A DNA stretch of 64,000 nucleotides from Vreelandella neptunia (GCF_034479615.1 NZ_CP140255.1:3224001-3288000); one strand, 5' to 3'. Shown: positions 9,484 to 18,224, counted from the first letter of the stretch. Numbers and translations are program-made. Notes: generated by a model not told the origin, from the sequence alone.

Positions 9484-10301
9484 TGTCGTTTTTCCTGCTG
9501 AAGGCTAGCTACACTGGTTCGCTCACCGCTGTCCAGATTGAACGCGGTTAGACGTCCGCCCCAAATACAGCCCGTATCCAGCGCCTCAACGGGCACTCGC
9601 GCCTGGGGGGTATTTCCCTCCAGCGCCGCCCAGTGGCCGAAGAGCAGCCGTGTATCATCGTCGCGCGGGTATTGAAACCAGGGCAGAAAGCCCTCTGGGG
9701 CACTGTCCAATCCCTCTTTGGCAGCAAAGTCCAAACGGCCCTGGGCATCAATAAAGCGCATCCGAGTCAGCACATTGACAATCAGACGCAGCCGATCAAT
9801 GCCGTCTAACTCGTCGTGCCAGCTGTCTGGTTGGTTGCCGAACAGCTGGGTTAAAAACTCACCAGAGGCTTCACTGGCAAGCGCAGCCTGCACTTCACAC
9901 CCCAGAGACACGGTCTGGGCTACGCTCCATTGGGGAAGCAGCCCCGCGTGGGTCATTAGCGTACCGTTTTGAAACACGCTAAGCGGCTGGCTCTGTAGCC
10001 AATCCAGCAACACTTCGCAGTCAGGCGCTCCCAGAATATCGCTCAAGGTGTCATTTTTTTTCAGCTTGCCTCCGCCACGCGCCACGACCAACAAATGAAA
10101 ATCGTGGTTGCCCAATACGCTGCGTGCCGAACTACCCAGTGCGCGCACTTCTCGCAGACACTCCAATGAACCAGGCCCACGATTAATCAAATCGCCCACC
10201 AGCCATAGCGTATCCCGCGCGGGGTTGAAGCTGAGCTTTTCAAGAAGGGCTACAAATTCGGCGTGACAGCCGTGCAGATCGCCGATCGCATAGGTGCTCA
10301 T
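9480..10301 (-). CDS. apaH: Symmetrical bis(5'-nucleosyl)-tetraphosphatase ApaH
   Basis: ApaH hydrolyses Ap4A to two ADP and removes Np4 caps from RNA. The 273-residue protein shows the calcineurin-type phosphoesterase metal motifs: YAIGDLHGCHAEF at the start, LVGDLINRGPGSLE near residue 35, SVLGNHDFHLL near residue 62 and MTHAGLLPQW near residue 116. In E. coli it follows apaG directly; here a GMC oxidoreductase cassette on the other strand lies between the two. It overlaps cca, so cca is probably co-transcribed. Confidence 0.97.
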   Translation of the reverse strand: MSTYAIGDLHGCHAEFVALLEKLSFNPARDTLWLVGDLINRGPGSLECLREVRALGSSARSVLGNHDFHLLVVARGGGKLKKNDTLSDILGAPDCEVLLDWLQSQPLSVFQNGTLMTHAGLLPQWSVAQTVSLGCEVQAALASEASGEFLTQLFGNQPDSWHDELDGIDRLRLIVNVLTRMRFIDAQGRLDFAAKEGLDSAPEGFLPWFQYPRDDDTRLLFGHWAALEGNTPQARVPVEALDTGCIWGGRLTAFNLDSGERTSVASLQQEKRQ

Positions 10302-10494
10302 GCACGAGGCCTTTTTAATAAAATGAGTAGGCTAAATACTACCACTTCAACGACACCCTCTGCCTGTCGTCGGTGGTTTATGTTGATGGCTTATGTTGAT
10401 GATTAACACTGGTGAAAAGTACAAACCTGGATCACTATAAAAATACGCTTTGGCACTCTTGAGCTTCTCGCTAGCTTAGCCACTCAATCGCGTC

Positions 10495-10542
10495 GTTGGT
10501 CAAATGAGTAGTTGGTCAAATGAATAGTTGGTCTCTCGAGTA
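10495..10542. repeat. 16-bp tandem repeat, three units
   Basis: Three consecutive 16-bp units start with GTTGGT: GTTGGTCAAATGAGTA, then the same with one change, then a third that is diverged in the middle (TCTCGAGTA end). They lie in the 279-base gap between apaH and the Tat/GMC cassette. A related 13-base doublet (TTATGTTGATGG) sits at 10378-10402. No gene is visible in the gap; it must hold the promoters of the two diverging units. Confidence 0.85.
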
Positions 10543-10580
10543 GCCACTTCGCAACAACTGTTAAGGAAAACGGTACGCTT

Positions 10581-10760
10581 ATGACAATGGATCATTCTCG
10601 GCGCGGGCTACTGCGAGCAGCAACGCTGGCAGGCCTTGGCGCACTCATACTCCCCGGCACAACGCTTCTTCCTGCCGCACGAGCCGCTGCTCCCAAGCTT
10701 GGCCCACCGCCCGCTGCGGTGACCGTTAATGGTTGGCTACTGCGCAGCAGTGACCGCTGA
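10581..10760 (+). CDS. 59-residue Tat-signal protein, partner of GMC oxidoreductase
   Basis: A short frame with an ATG preceded by AAGGAAAACGGTACGCTT. It encodes MTMDHSRRGLLRAATLAG and then a hydrophobic stretch ending in AARA, i.e. a twin-arginine signal (SRRGLLR) with a plausible AxA cleavage site, leaving only about 20-25 mature residues ending VTVNGWLLRSSDR. The stop overlaps the next start as ATGA, so translation is coupled to the oxidoreductase. In several GMC dehydrogenases a small Tat-signal subunit carries the folded, signal-less catalytic subunit across the membrane. I infer a similar role here, although those subunits are usually much longer. Confidence 0.75.
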   Translation: MTMDHSRRGLLRAATLAGLGALILPGTTLLPAARAAAPKLGPPPAAVTVNGWLLRSSDR

Positions 10761-12208
10761 TGTATATCGCCTTTGAGGATATCAGCGAGCGCAGCAAGGC
10801 AGTGGATGTCTGCATTATCGGTGCTGGTGCGGCGGGCATTTCCATGGCCGTTACCCTGACGGAGCGCGGCCACCGCGTACTGCTCTGCGAAGGTGGCGAT
10901 GCGGATTACAGCGAACGCTCCCAAGAGTGCTACCGGGGCGAAGTTATCGGCGAACCGTATATTCCCCTCTATGGCGCTCGCCTGCGCCACTTGGGCGGGT
11001 CGACCAACCACTGGGGCGGCATCTGCCGACCACTTGATCGCTATGACTTTACCGCCAAAAGCGCTGCCAGTGAGACGGATTGGCCTATTGGCCGCGACGC
11101 GTTATCGCCCTACTATCGTCCCGCTGCCAGCGTACTGGACTTGGCGCCTACGCCTGCTGATCAGCCGATCACTGGCTCTGGACTCAAGCGCATCTACTTC
11201 TCACTGGGCCACCCGACGCGTCTGAAGGAGAAGTATGCCGCCACGCTAAGCGAATCGACCACGTTGGAGTGCTGCCTAACAGCCAACTTGGTGGCACTGG
11301 AAAGCCAGGACGGCAAAGTCACCGGCGCCACTTTCAAAAACTACCGAGGCAATTACCGAAAGGTTCAGGCGCGCTACTTTGTGCTGGCCTGTGGCGGCAT
11401 CGAAAACTCGCGCTTGCTGCTGTGGTGCAACCAACAGTTAAATGGCCAGCTTATACCGCAAGCTGGCACCTTAGGGCGCTACTGGATGGAGCACCCTCAC
11501 GCCACGGTGGGCCAGGCGCTAATTTTTGAGCCAGCGGCCCTGGGTCTGGACGAAGATTACAACGTGTTCCTCTCCCCCACCGCCCACTCCATCAGCTCGC
11601 GCCAAATACTGAATTGTGGGCTGCGCCTGCACCGCATGAACGCTGAAGCCACCCAGGAACTGATTGATGAGCTCGCGGATCAGGCGCCCACGCTGGCAGG
11701 ACGGTTGCGTATCTGGCAGGCCCAGGGGCGGGTGATACACGGCGCGGTGCTAAGAGCCGCCTGGGAGCAGGAACCTCGCTTTGACAATCGCATAGAGTTA
11801 AGCGAGGAGCTGGATGAGCTGGGCGTGCCCCGCAGCCGATTGGTGTGGCAGCAGTCTGATTTGGATCGCCACACCATCCGCGAGAGCATGCTGCTATTGG
11901 GGGAGTATCTGTGTGATAGCGAGGTAGGTAGGCTGCAACTGGCTGACTGGCTAGCCGATACGCCGGTACAGCTGCCCACCGAGGGTGAATTGGCTGGCCG
12001 TCACCATATGGGCGGCACGCGCATGAGCCTTAATGCCGAGCAAGGCATTGTTAACCCCGACTGCCGTCTATTTGCTCAGGACAATTTCTATGTGGCAGGT
12101 TCCAGCGTTTTTGCCAGCGCCGGGCACGCCAACCCTACGTTAACACTAGTGCAGTTGGCCCTGCGGCTTTGCGACCACCTAGAGAGTAGGCTAACGCAAA
12201 CCGCCTAA
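10760..12208 (+). CDS. GMC-family FAD-dependent oxidoreductase
   Basis: A 482-residue flavoprotein of the glucose-methanol-choline oxidoreductase family. The N-terminal FAD Rossmann motif is VCIIGAGAAGISMAVTL near residue 16, followed by LGGSTNHWGGICRPLDRYD near residue 78 and the GGIENSRLLL motif near residue 212. The C-terminal domain has HHMGGTRMS near residue 415 and the catalytic AGHANPT (His/Asn) near residue 455. It has no signal peptide, but the coupled upstream gene encodes one for the Tat system. The alcohol or sugar substrate cannot be read from the sequence. It is on the opposite strand within an otherwise conserved apaG-apaH neighbourhood, and its last four bases overlap apaG. 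Confidence 0.9.
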   Translation: MYIAFEDISERSKAVDVCIIGAGAAGISMAVTLTERGHRVLLCEGGDADYSERSQECYRGEVIGEPYIPLYGARLRHLGGSTNHWGGICRPLDRYDFTAKSAASETDWPIGRDALSPYYRPAASVLDLAPTPADQPITGSGLKRIYFSLGHPTRLKEKYAATLSESTTLECCLTANLVALESQDGKVTGATFKNYRGNYRKVQARYFVLACGGIENSRLLLWCNQQLNGQLIPQAGTLGRYWMEHPHATVGQALIFEPAALGLDEDYNVFLSPTAHSISSRQILNCGLRLHRMNAEATQELIDELADQAPTLAGRLRIWQAQGRVIHGAVLRAAWEQEPRFDNRIELSEELDELGVPRSRLVWQQSDLDRHTIRESMLLLGEYLCDSEVGRLQLADWLADTPVQLPTEGELAGRHHMGGTRMSLNAEQGIVNPDCRLFAQDNFYVAGSSVFASAGHANPTLTLVQLALRLCDHLESRLTQTA

Positions 12209-12582
12209 TGGAGCTGGAGCGGTACGGCCAACCTAAAGGGAGTAATGGCTACCTCAAAAACGCGCTGAGTAGAGGTGTCCAACAGCGTATAGGTACCTTC
12301 CATTACACCGACTGGGGTTTGCAGAATGGCGCGGCTGGTGTAACGGAAACTCTGGCCAGGGCCAATCAGCGGCTGTTGACCGACGACGCCCTTGCCACGC
12401 ACTTCCTGGCAATCGCCGCTGCCCTGGGTGATTTTCCAGTAGCGTGCCATCAATTGAGCGCTATGTGGACTCTGATTGTGGACGGTCACTGTATAGCTAA
12501 ACACGTAGCGCGACTCGCCATCGTTAGACTCATCAGCGCGGTAGCTAGGGACGACGCTGACGTTGATCGCTAGGCCACTCAC
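12205..12582 (-). CDS. apaG: ApaG protein (DUF525)
   Basis: A 125-residue protein with an immunoglobulin-like fold; its role is not firmly settled, though it is found with rsmA and apaH. Typical family sequence is visible: SRYVFSYTVTVHNQSPHSAQLMARYW near residues 23-48, VRGKGVVGQQPLIGPGQSFRYTS with the glycine-rich loop near residue 65, and a C-terminal GVMEGTYTL. It overlaps the end of rsmA by four bases, consistent with the operon surA-pdxA-rsmA-apaG. Confidence 0.96.
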   Translation of the reverse strand: MSGLAINVSVVPSYRADESNDGESRYVFSYTVTVHNQSPHSAQLMARYWKITQGSGDCQEVRGKGVVGQQPLIGPGQSFRYTSRAILQTPVGVMEGTYTLLDTSTQRVFEVAITPFRLAVPLQLH

Positions 12583-13406
12583 GTTTGGCTGCCCCGCTCA
12601 CCGCTTGCCTGCTCATCGGCGGCAACACGATTGGCAATCGTCACGTACTCCTCCACAGTCAATGTTTGCGGACGACGGATAGGGTCAATGCCCAAGTCTT
12701 CCAGGGTTTCGGCACTCACCCGCCCTTTGAAGTTATTGCGCAGCGTCTTGCGCCGCTGGCCAAAGGCGAGCTTCACCAGCTCAAACAACAGCGCTGGATC
12801 ATCCGCTGTATGAGGTAGCGTTTCATGGGGAGTTAAACGCACAATGGCGGAGTCGACTTTGGGGCGCGGCACAAAGGCTTCCGGCGGCACGATAAACAGC
12901 TGTTCGACCTGGCAGTAGTACTGAGCCATAACCGACAGACGCCCCCAATCAGCACCGCCGGGTTCTGCGGCTAAGCGCTCAACCACCTCTTTTTGCAACA
13001 TAAAGTGCATATCTTCTATGGCACTTCCTGCAGCCAGCAGATGTATTATCAGTGGTGTGGAGATGTTGTAGGGCAGGTTGCCTACCACGCGTAGCGCGGG
13101 CCCATCGCCTTTCAGCGCAGCAAAATCGAACTTCAGTGCGTCGCCTTCATGAATCACAAAATCGGGATAGTTGAAAAACTGCACCCGCAGACCGGGAATC
13201 AGGTCGCGATCAAGCTCGATCACTTCCAAGTGCCCCGCAGCCTCCAGCAGCGGCTCGGTTAGCGCCCCCTGGCCTGGGCCAATTTCGACCAAGCGATCCG
13301 TCGAGCGCGGGCCAACGGCGCGAACGATCCGCGAGATAATGCCGAGGTCACGTAAAAAGTTCTGACCAAAGCGTTTACGAGCGCGGTGTTGGGGCACAGT
13401 AGACAT
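12579..13406 (-). CDS. rsmA: 16S rRNA dimethyladenosine transferase RsmA (KsgA)
   Basis: RsmA dimethylates A1518 and A1519 of 16S rRNA late in 30S assembly. I place the start at the ATG encoding MSTVPQHRARKRFGQNFL, giving 275 residues. The frame stays open upstream to 13592, but that part crosses an intergenic repeat and has no family similarity. Motifs: VEIGPGQGALTEPLL (SAM binding, near residue 40), VIELDRDLIPGL, and the catalytic NLPYNIST near residue 112. The C-terminal helical domain follows. It is flanked by pdxA and apaG in the standard order. Confidence 0.96.
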   Translation of the reverse strand: MSTVPQHRARKRFGQNFLRDLGIISRIVRAVGPRSTDRLVEIGPGQGALTEPLLEAAGHLEVIELDRDLIPGLRVQFFNYPDFVIHEGDALKFDFAALKGDGPALRVVGNLPYNISTPLIIHLLAAGSAIEDMHFMLQKEVVERLAAEPGGADWGRLSVMAQYYCQVEQLFIVPPEAFVPRPKVDSAIVRLTPHETLPHTADDPALLFELVKLAFGQRRKTLRNNFKGRVSAETLEDLGIDPIRRPQTLTVEEYVTIANRVAADEQASGERGSQT

Positions 13407-13491
13407 CAAACGGTGTTCCTTGGAGTGCGGATTCAATCGGGAGTATGTAGTGGCCAGCACTGTTGCAACTGGTCGTCTGCATGAATCAGTA

Positions 13492-13634
13492 CCAGAGTAG
13501 GTTTCCGCGTGGGCGCTGTGAACCCGTCCTTGGGCGCTACTTTTTCCATCTGACCGCCATGGATGGCGGAAATGCCGGAATTGTCGGAACATTTTCCGGC
13601 CCTGGAAAAAGACCCTCGCTGCAACCTACTCTGG
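13492..13634 (+). repeat. Structured intergenic repeat, copy 1 (143 bp, expanded apex)
   Basis: This is bounded by a perfect 12-bp inverted pair, CCAGAGTAGGTT and AACCTACTCTGG. It contains the family core GGGCGCTGTGAACCC..TGGGCGCTAC. The second internal stem is CTTTTTCCA/TGGAAAAAG. In this copy the loop of that stem is replaced by about 50 bases that themselves contain short inverted repeats (CCGCCATGGATGGCGG, GGAAAATG-type arms). It lies between pdxA and rsmA. See copies 2 and 3 at 24272 and 39547. Confidence 0.85.
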
Positions 13635-13641
13635 CACCGGA

Positions 13642-14709
13642 TTAAATTTCAGTAGCAGACAACCGCTGCGCGGCTAAACGGCGCGCAAGGTCGATAGCGA
13701 CTTTTAGGCTGCCGGGGTCTGCCACGCCTTTGCCAGCCAGATCCAGCGCGGTGCCATGGTCGACCGAAGTACGCACCAATGGCAAGCCCAGGGTAATGTT
13801 AGCAGCCTGGCCAAAGCCGGCGTATTTTAACACCGCCAACCCCTGGTCATGGTACATCGCCAGCACCGCATCAACACCTGCCAAGTGTCTGGGGGTAAAC
13901 AGCGTGTCGGCGGGCAACGGGCCAAGGATATCCATTCCTTCAGCGCGCAGGGCATCGAGCGCGGGAATAATAACATCTAGCTCTTCGCGACCCAGGTGGC
14001 CATCTTCACCGGCGTGCGGGTTTAAACCACACACTGCCACACGCGGTTTAGCAATCCCGAACTGGCGCTGCAAATCAGCGACTAGCAAGCGGCTGATTCG
14101 GGTAACACGCTCATAGGTGATGGCGTCGGCAACCTTGCGCAGGGGTAAGTGGGTGGTCACCAGCGCCACACGAAGATCGCCACTGCCCTGCCAACTTGGG
14201 CCGCTGGCATGCAGTGCCGCATCGGTAGCGAGCATCATTACCACCTCATCGACACCGCAAGCATCGCGCAGCCATTCGGTGTGGCCGGTAAAGGATGGAT
14301 GACCACCTTCGATGATGACGCCTTTATGAAGTGGCGCCGTCACCATGGCAGCCGCCTGCCCTTTTTGGCAGGCATCCACCGCCAGCGCCAAGGTCGCCAG
14401 CACATAGTCAGCGTTAACCGGATTGAGAACGCCCGGCGTGGCCGGTTCGCTCAACGCAACCGGCCAGACCGGCAAGCCATGGGTGCCACTTGGGTGCTCA
14501 CCGGGCGAACACTCTACCACCGTGACCTTGAGCCCCAGCGCGGCTGCACGCTGGCGCAGCATATCCGGGTCGCCAATCGCCACTGTATACGCGGGAAGGC
14601 TACCCTGGGCCGCCAGCATCAGCATTAGCTCAGGGCCAATACCCGCTGGCTCGCCGGTAGTTACCACCACCGGCAGCTCGCTATCGGATGATAAAGTATC
14701 CACTAACAT
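13642..14709 (-). CDS. pdxA: 4-hydroxythreonine-4-phosphate dehydrogenase PdxA
   Basis: PdxA oxidises 4-phosphohydroxy-L-threonine in the deoxyxylulose-dependent route to pyridoxal phosphate. The 355-residue protein begins with the TTGEPAGIGPELMLM signature near residue 17. It has TAPLHKGVI and GHTEWLRDACG near residues 122-150, the zinc-ligand region GLNPHAGEDGHLG near residue 222, MYHDQGLAVLKYAGF near residue 285 and TSVDHGTALDLAG near residue 315. It overlaps the surA stop as TAATG, so it is translated from the lptD-surA-pdxA-rsmA transcript. Confidence 0.97.
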   Translation of the reverse strand: MLVDTLSSDSELPVVVTTGEPAGIGPELMLMLAAQGSLPAYTVAIGDPDMLRQRAAALGLKVTVVECSPGEHPSGTHGLPVWPVALSEPATPGVLNPVNADYVLATLALAVDACQKGQAAAMVTAPLHKGVIIEGGHPSFTGHTEWLRDACGVDEVVMMLATDAALHASGPSWQGSGDLRVALVTTHLPLRKVADAITYERVTRISRLLVADLQRQFGIAKPRVAVCGLNPHAGEDGHLGREELDVIIPALDALRAEGMDILGPLPADTLFTPRHLAGVDAVLAMYHDQGLAVLKYAGFGQAANITLGLPLVRTSVDHGTALDLAGKGVADPGSLKVAIDLARRLAAQRLSATEI

Positions 14710-15734
14710 TAGAGTCGAATATCAACAAAGGCCTGGGAGCGAACCTCTTGCTGCCAGGACTCTAGCTCTTCGTTAGCGCGACGTTGGAAGATCGCCTGGC
14801 GCACTTGCTCGCGCTGGCTCTCTTGGGTGACATTTTGACGACGACGCTCTTCTACTTCAATGACGTGGTAGCCAAACTGGGAGCGCACCGGCTGAGATAC
14901 TTGGTTAACATCCAGTTCACGCATCGCTTCTTCAAAGGCAGGAACGGTTTGCCCTGGACGAACCCAGCCCAGCTCACCGCCGTTGAGGGCTGTGCCACTG
15001 TCATCGCTATACTCACGTGCCACCGAGGCAAAGTCCTCGCCTTGAGAAAGGCGCTGGCGCACCTCTTCCGCCCGCGCACGGGCTTGGTTTTCATCGCGGT
15101 TGGGAGTCAGTGCAATCAGCACATGGCGGGCACGGGTCTCTTCAATAAAGTTCTGCTCGCCGGATTGGCCGGACTGCTGGTTTAGAAAGCGCTCAACGTC
15201 ACGGTCGCTGACCGATACGCGGTCGCTAATTTGGCGCTGCTGTACCTGCCGCATCAGCATTTCGCGGCGAATATCTTCGCGCACGCTGGCCAGTGTCATG
15301 CCATCAGCTTCCACTGCGTCGGCAAACTCATCAAGTGTCATGCCGTTGGATTCGGCAATCGAGCGCACCTGCCCATTGAGCTCGGTATCATCAATGCTCA
15401 AATTGGCATCTTCCGCCATTTGCAGCTGAATCTCTTCCATCACCATGCGCTCAAGCACCTGACGCTCCAACTGGGAGCGCGGTGGAAGATTTCCCCCCTG
15501 GGCCTGCGCCTGCTGCTCAATTTGCGACATGCGATCATCTAATTCACTGCGCATAATCACATCGTCATTGATGACAGCCACAACGCTATCTAACGCCTGG
15601 CGCTGGGTGGATTGGAAGTTCTGCGCCTGTAAAGCAAGCGGGGCCAGCACCAGGCCTGCACCTACACACAAAGCTAGCAGGCTACCAGCAGAGAGCTGTT
15701 TCATACGGCCTAGCAGGGGCTTTCTCATTTTCAT
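14709..15734 (-). CDS. surA: Periplasmic chaperone / peptidyl-prolyl isomerase SurA
   Basis: SurA escorts outer-membrane proteins through the periplasm to the BAM complex. I choose the ATG encoding MKMRKPLLGRMKQLSAG, which has AAAGAGACG upstream; an in-frame ATG at 15773 touching the lptD stop is possible. A signal peptide ends near APLALQAQ. The N-terminal SurA domain covers about residues 35-165. One clear parvulin domain follows (ETRARHVLIAL, LGWVRPGQTVPAFEEA, SQFGYHVIEVEE). At about 341 residues it is shorter than E. coli SurA (428), consistent with one rotamase domain instead of two. Confidence 0.95.
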   Translation of the reverse strand: MKMRKPLLGRMKQLSAGSLLALCVGAGLVLAPLALQAQNFQSTQRQALDSVVAVINDDVIMRSELDDRMSQIEQQAQAQGGNLPPRSQLERQVLERMVMEEIQLQMAEDANLSIDDTELNGQVRSIAESNGMTLDEFADAVEADGMTLASVREDIRREMLMRQVQQRQISDRVSVSDRDVERFLNQQSGQSGEQNFIEETRARHVLIALTPNRDENQARARAEEVRQRLSQGEDFASVAREYSDDSGTALNGGELGWVRPGQTVPAFEEAMRELDVNQVSQPVRSQFGYHVIEVEERRRQNVTQESQREQVRQAIFQRRANEELESWQQEVRSQAFVDIRL

Positions 15735-15773
15735 AACAAACGTCTCTTTCATTAGCCATTCTATGGAAGTCAT

Positions 15774-18224
15774 TTACAGGGCAGTCGGACGATAGCCAGG
15801 AATGGTCTGTTCAAAATAGCTATCCGCATCCTGACCAACGCCGCCCAGACCACGGAATACGAAGCGTAAAAATAGTCCGCGATCATTAAAGTCATCATTA
15901 ATACGAGCGGTGTCATTGTCATCGACCCATTCGCGCCACACCAACTGCAGTCCGTAACAGCAATTATTCCACTGCACGCCTGCCAATTGCTCAAGCGAAC
16001 GCTCATTGGTTTGATCGTGCAGGTAGCGGCCGATCAAATCAATGTTGGTACTGGCTTTCCAGGCAAACGAAAGATCCCACTCTTCGCGGCTGTAGTCACG
16101 AAAGCCATCATCGCCCGGCAATACGCTGGGGTCGAACCCTTCGATCTCCCAACGGTAGCCAAGGTTCACTACGTGCCCTTCGGGATGCCGGTAACCAACA
16201 TCAACGCTTGAGCGTTCGGTGCGTTCACGGTGATCATCGTAGAGCCATTCTGCTCCGCTGCTCCAGCGATCATTGATCTGCCAGTCAAGGCGGGTGACCA
16301 AAGGCGAGCGATCCCGGGTAGCCTGATAGCGGCTTTCTGGATTGACGTTCGGGTTGTCTTCCGGACGATCTGGCAGCGTATCGGCGTCACCCTCGCTATC
16401 AATACGACGGTCATCAAAGTAAACGCTTTGACCAACCCCGAACGAGAGGCGGTCACGACCGGAGGCATCTTCCAACAAGCGCGACTGCACGCCGTAAGAG
16501 AGCCGGTTGAGATCGCCAACGCGGTCGGTGCCGGAAAAGCGCTGGGCTGACCAGAGCTGATCCCAAGAGAAAGCACGTTCGCGGCTGTCAAAGTCGGGCA
16601 GCTCGCTCTGATCAGTGCGCGGCACATAGGCGTAGTTAAGGCGTGGCTCCAGGGTTTGGCGGTAATCTCGCCCACCCAGGGCGAGTTCACGCTCGAAGAC
16701 CAGCCCGCTGTCGATGGAGGTCAGAGCAACACTACGACTGGGTGAGTCACTACGCTGTGTGTCGCGCTCGCCGTAATCCAGCTCGTAAGCAGTGTTCCAC
16801 AGCTCGGTTCGCGGTTCCAGGTAGCCCCAAGGACGCTCGAAACGCCAGCCAACTGCTGGCATTAGGTGCAACCGGCTGCCGGTGGCCGCTTCGCGCTCCG
16901 GTACACGGCGCTCATCCACATCGCGCCAAAAATAGGTCGCGTTCGATCGCCACTGGGTATATAGCCCGTTGTCGAACTGCCAATTGGCATTTGCGCTCAG
17001 GCTCGGCAGTTGATAAAAGGGTTTATCGCTATCGCTAAGCGGGTCTTCCAAACGCTGGAAGCCCTGGGCGCGGGCATCCAACTGCCAGCGCTGGCCGCGG
17101 TAATCGACCTGGGCCAAACGCTCCATACTGGCGCGGTCACTCTCGCCAAATTCACCGCCGAAGTCATCGAAATAGCGCCCGTCACTGGCGGCTCCGTAGC
17201 GCAGCCGATAATTACTGCGCTCGTTAACCCGGCCTGCATGGCGGGCATCTACATACCAGCGGTCATCGCCCTCAAAGCGGTTTTCTCCGCCGCCAGAGCC
17301 GCCGTCATCGCTATTTAAATAGCCACCTTCAACGATGCCCGCACTCTCTTCAAACAGGTAACGGTACTCACCGCTCATTAGCAAGCCGCGGTCACTCATC
17401 CAGCGTGGCGTAATGGTTGCATCGTGGTTGGCGGCAATATTCCAATAAAACGGCTGAGCGTAGTCAAAACCGTCCGACGAGAAGCCTATCGTTGGGGAAA
17501 GCAGCCCAGTATGGCGGCGGTCGTCGATGGGGAAACGCAGCCATGGCCAGTAAAATATTGGCACATCTTTCACCTCCAGGCGCGCATGACGTGCAGTACC
17601 AAAGCCTTCGGCCTGGTTCAAGCGAATATCGCTGCTGACCAGTTGCCAGCTATTAGCACCCGGGTCGCAGGTAGTAAAGCTTGCATCTTGTAGGCGGTAC
17701 TCACCTTCCCCGGTCTGCTCTAGCTGACTAGCCTGACCGCGCAGATGCTGCTCGTAGAGCACATAGTGGCTGTCACCCAGGGTGGCCCGATCTTCGTTAA
17801 GCCGGAGCATCGCCTGTTCGCCGCGTACCAAAGCGCGCCCATCGCGGATGGCGATATTGCCTTCAGCATCGACCTGCTGACGGTCGGCGGGTAAAAAGAC
17901 CCGCTCCGCTTCCACTTCTTCATTGCCGCGGCGCAGTACCACATCGCCGCGCAGCAACGCTTCGCCATCGGCAGCATAATCGACGTCGCTAGCCTCAAGC
18001 GAGAGCGTTTCCGGGTTATCTTCCGCTGGCAAGCGGTAGCTGGGCATGACATAGCGCCCACGGCACAATTGATTAGCCGCTTCTTCTTCCCCCCAGGGTT
18101 GCCAATCCAACGCTTCAGCGGACATGGTTTGCCCTTGAGCCACCGCCGTAAACGAGGCGCCAGCAAGCAAACTGCCCATCAGCGTATGCGCAACCGGCAA
18201 GGTGCGCGAAAATCGCTTGCCCAT
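15774..18224 (-). CDS. lptD: LPS-assembly outer membrane protein LptD
   Basis: LptD is the outer-membrane beta-barrel that, plugged by LptE, inserts lipopolysaccharide into the outer leaflet. I start at MGKRFSRTLPVAHTL, which has AAGGATAACGAAC upstream; the longer frame begins at 18242 inside that ribosome binding site. A signal peptide is followed by an OstA/LptA-like N-terminal domain (about residues 55-170, VLRRGNEEVEAERVFLPAD) and a barrel of many amphipathic strands to the C-terminus. Cysteines occur in LCRGRYV, FTTCDPGANSW and the C-terminal NNCCYGLQ pair, as expected for the LptD disulfides. It heads the operon with surA, pdxA and rsmA and is divergent from amgK. Confidence 0.96.
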   Translation of the reverse strand: MGKRFSRTLPVAHTLMGSLLAGASFTAVAQGQTMSAEALDWQPWGEEEAANQLCRGRYVMPSYRLPAEDNPETLSLEASDVDYAADGEALLRGDVVLRRGNEEVEAERVFLPADRQQVDAEGNIAIRDGRALVRGEQAMLRLNEDRATLGDSHYVLYEQHLRGQASQLEQTGEGEYRLQDASFTTCDPGANSWQLVSSDIRLNQAEGFGTARHARLEVKDVPIFYWPWLRFPIDDRRHTGLLSPTIGFSSDGFDYAQPFYWNIAANHDATITPRWMSDRGLLMSGEYRYLFEESAGIVEGGYLNSDDGGSGGGENRFEGDDRWYVDARHAGRVNERSNYRLRYGAASDGRYFDDFGGEFGESDRASMERLAQVDYRGQRWQLDARAQGFQRLEDPLSDSDKPFYQLPSLSANANWQFDNGLYTQWRSNATYFWRDVDERRVPEREAATGSRLHLMPAVGWRFERPWGYLEPRTELWNTAYELDYGERDTQRSDSPSRSVALTSIDSGLVFERELALGGRDYRQTLEPRLNYAYVPRTDQSELPDFDSRERAFSWDQLWSAQRFSGTDRVGDLNRLSYGVQSRLLEDASGRDRLSFGVGQSVYFDDRRIDSEGDADTLPDRPEDNPNVNPESRYQATRDRSPLVTRLDWQINDRWSSGAEWLYDDHRERTERSSVDVGYRHPEGHVVNLGYRWEIEGFDPSVLPGDDGFRDYSREEWDLSFAWKASTNIDLIGRYLHDQTNERSLEQLAGVQWNNCCYGLQLVWREWVDDNDTARINDDFNDRGLFLRFVFRGLGGVGQDADSYFEQTIPGYRPTAL

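Noticed and set aside
13407..13592. N-terminal extension of rsmA by 62 residues
   Set aside because: It crosses the intergenic repeat copy 1 and lacks family similarity; MSTVPQHRARKRFGQNF is the normal start.
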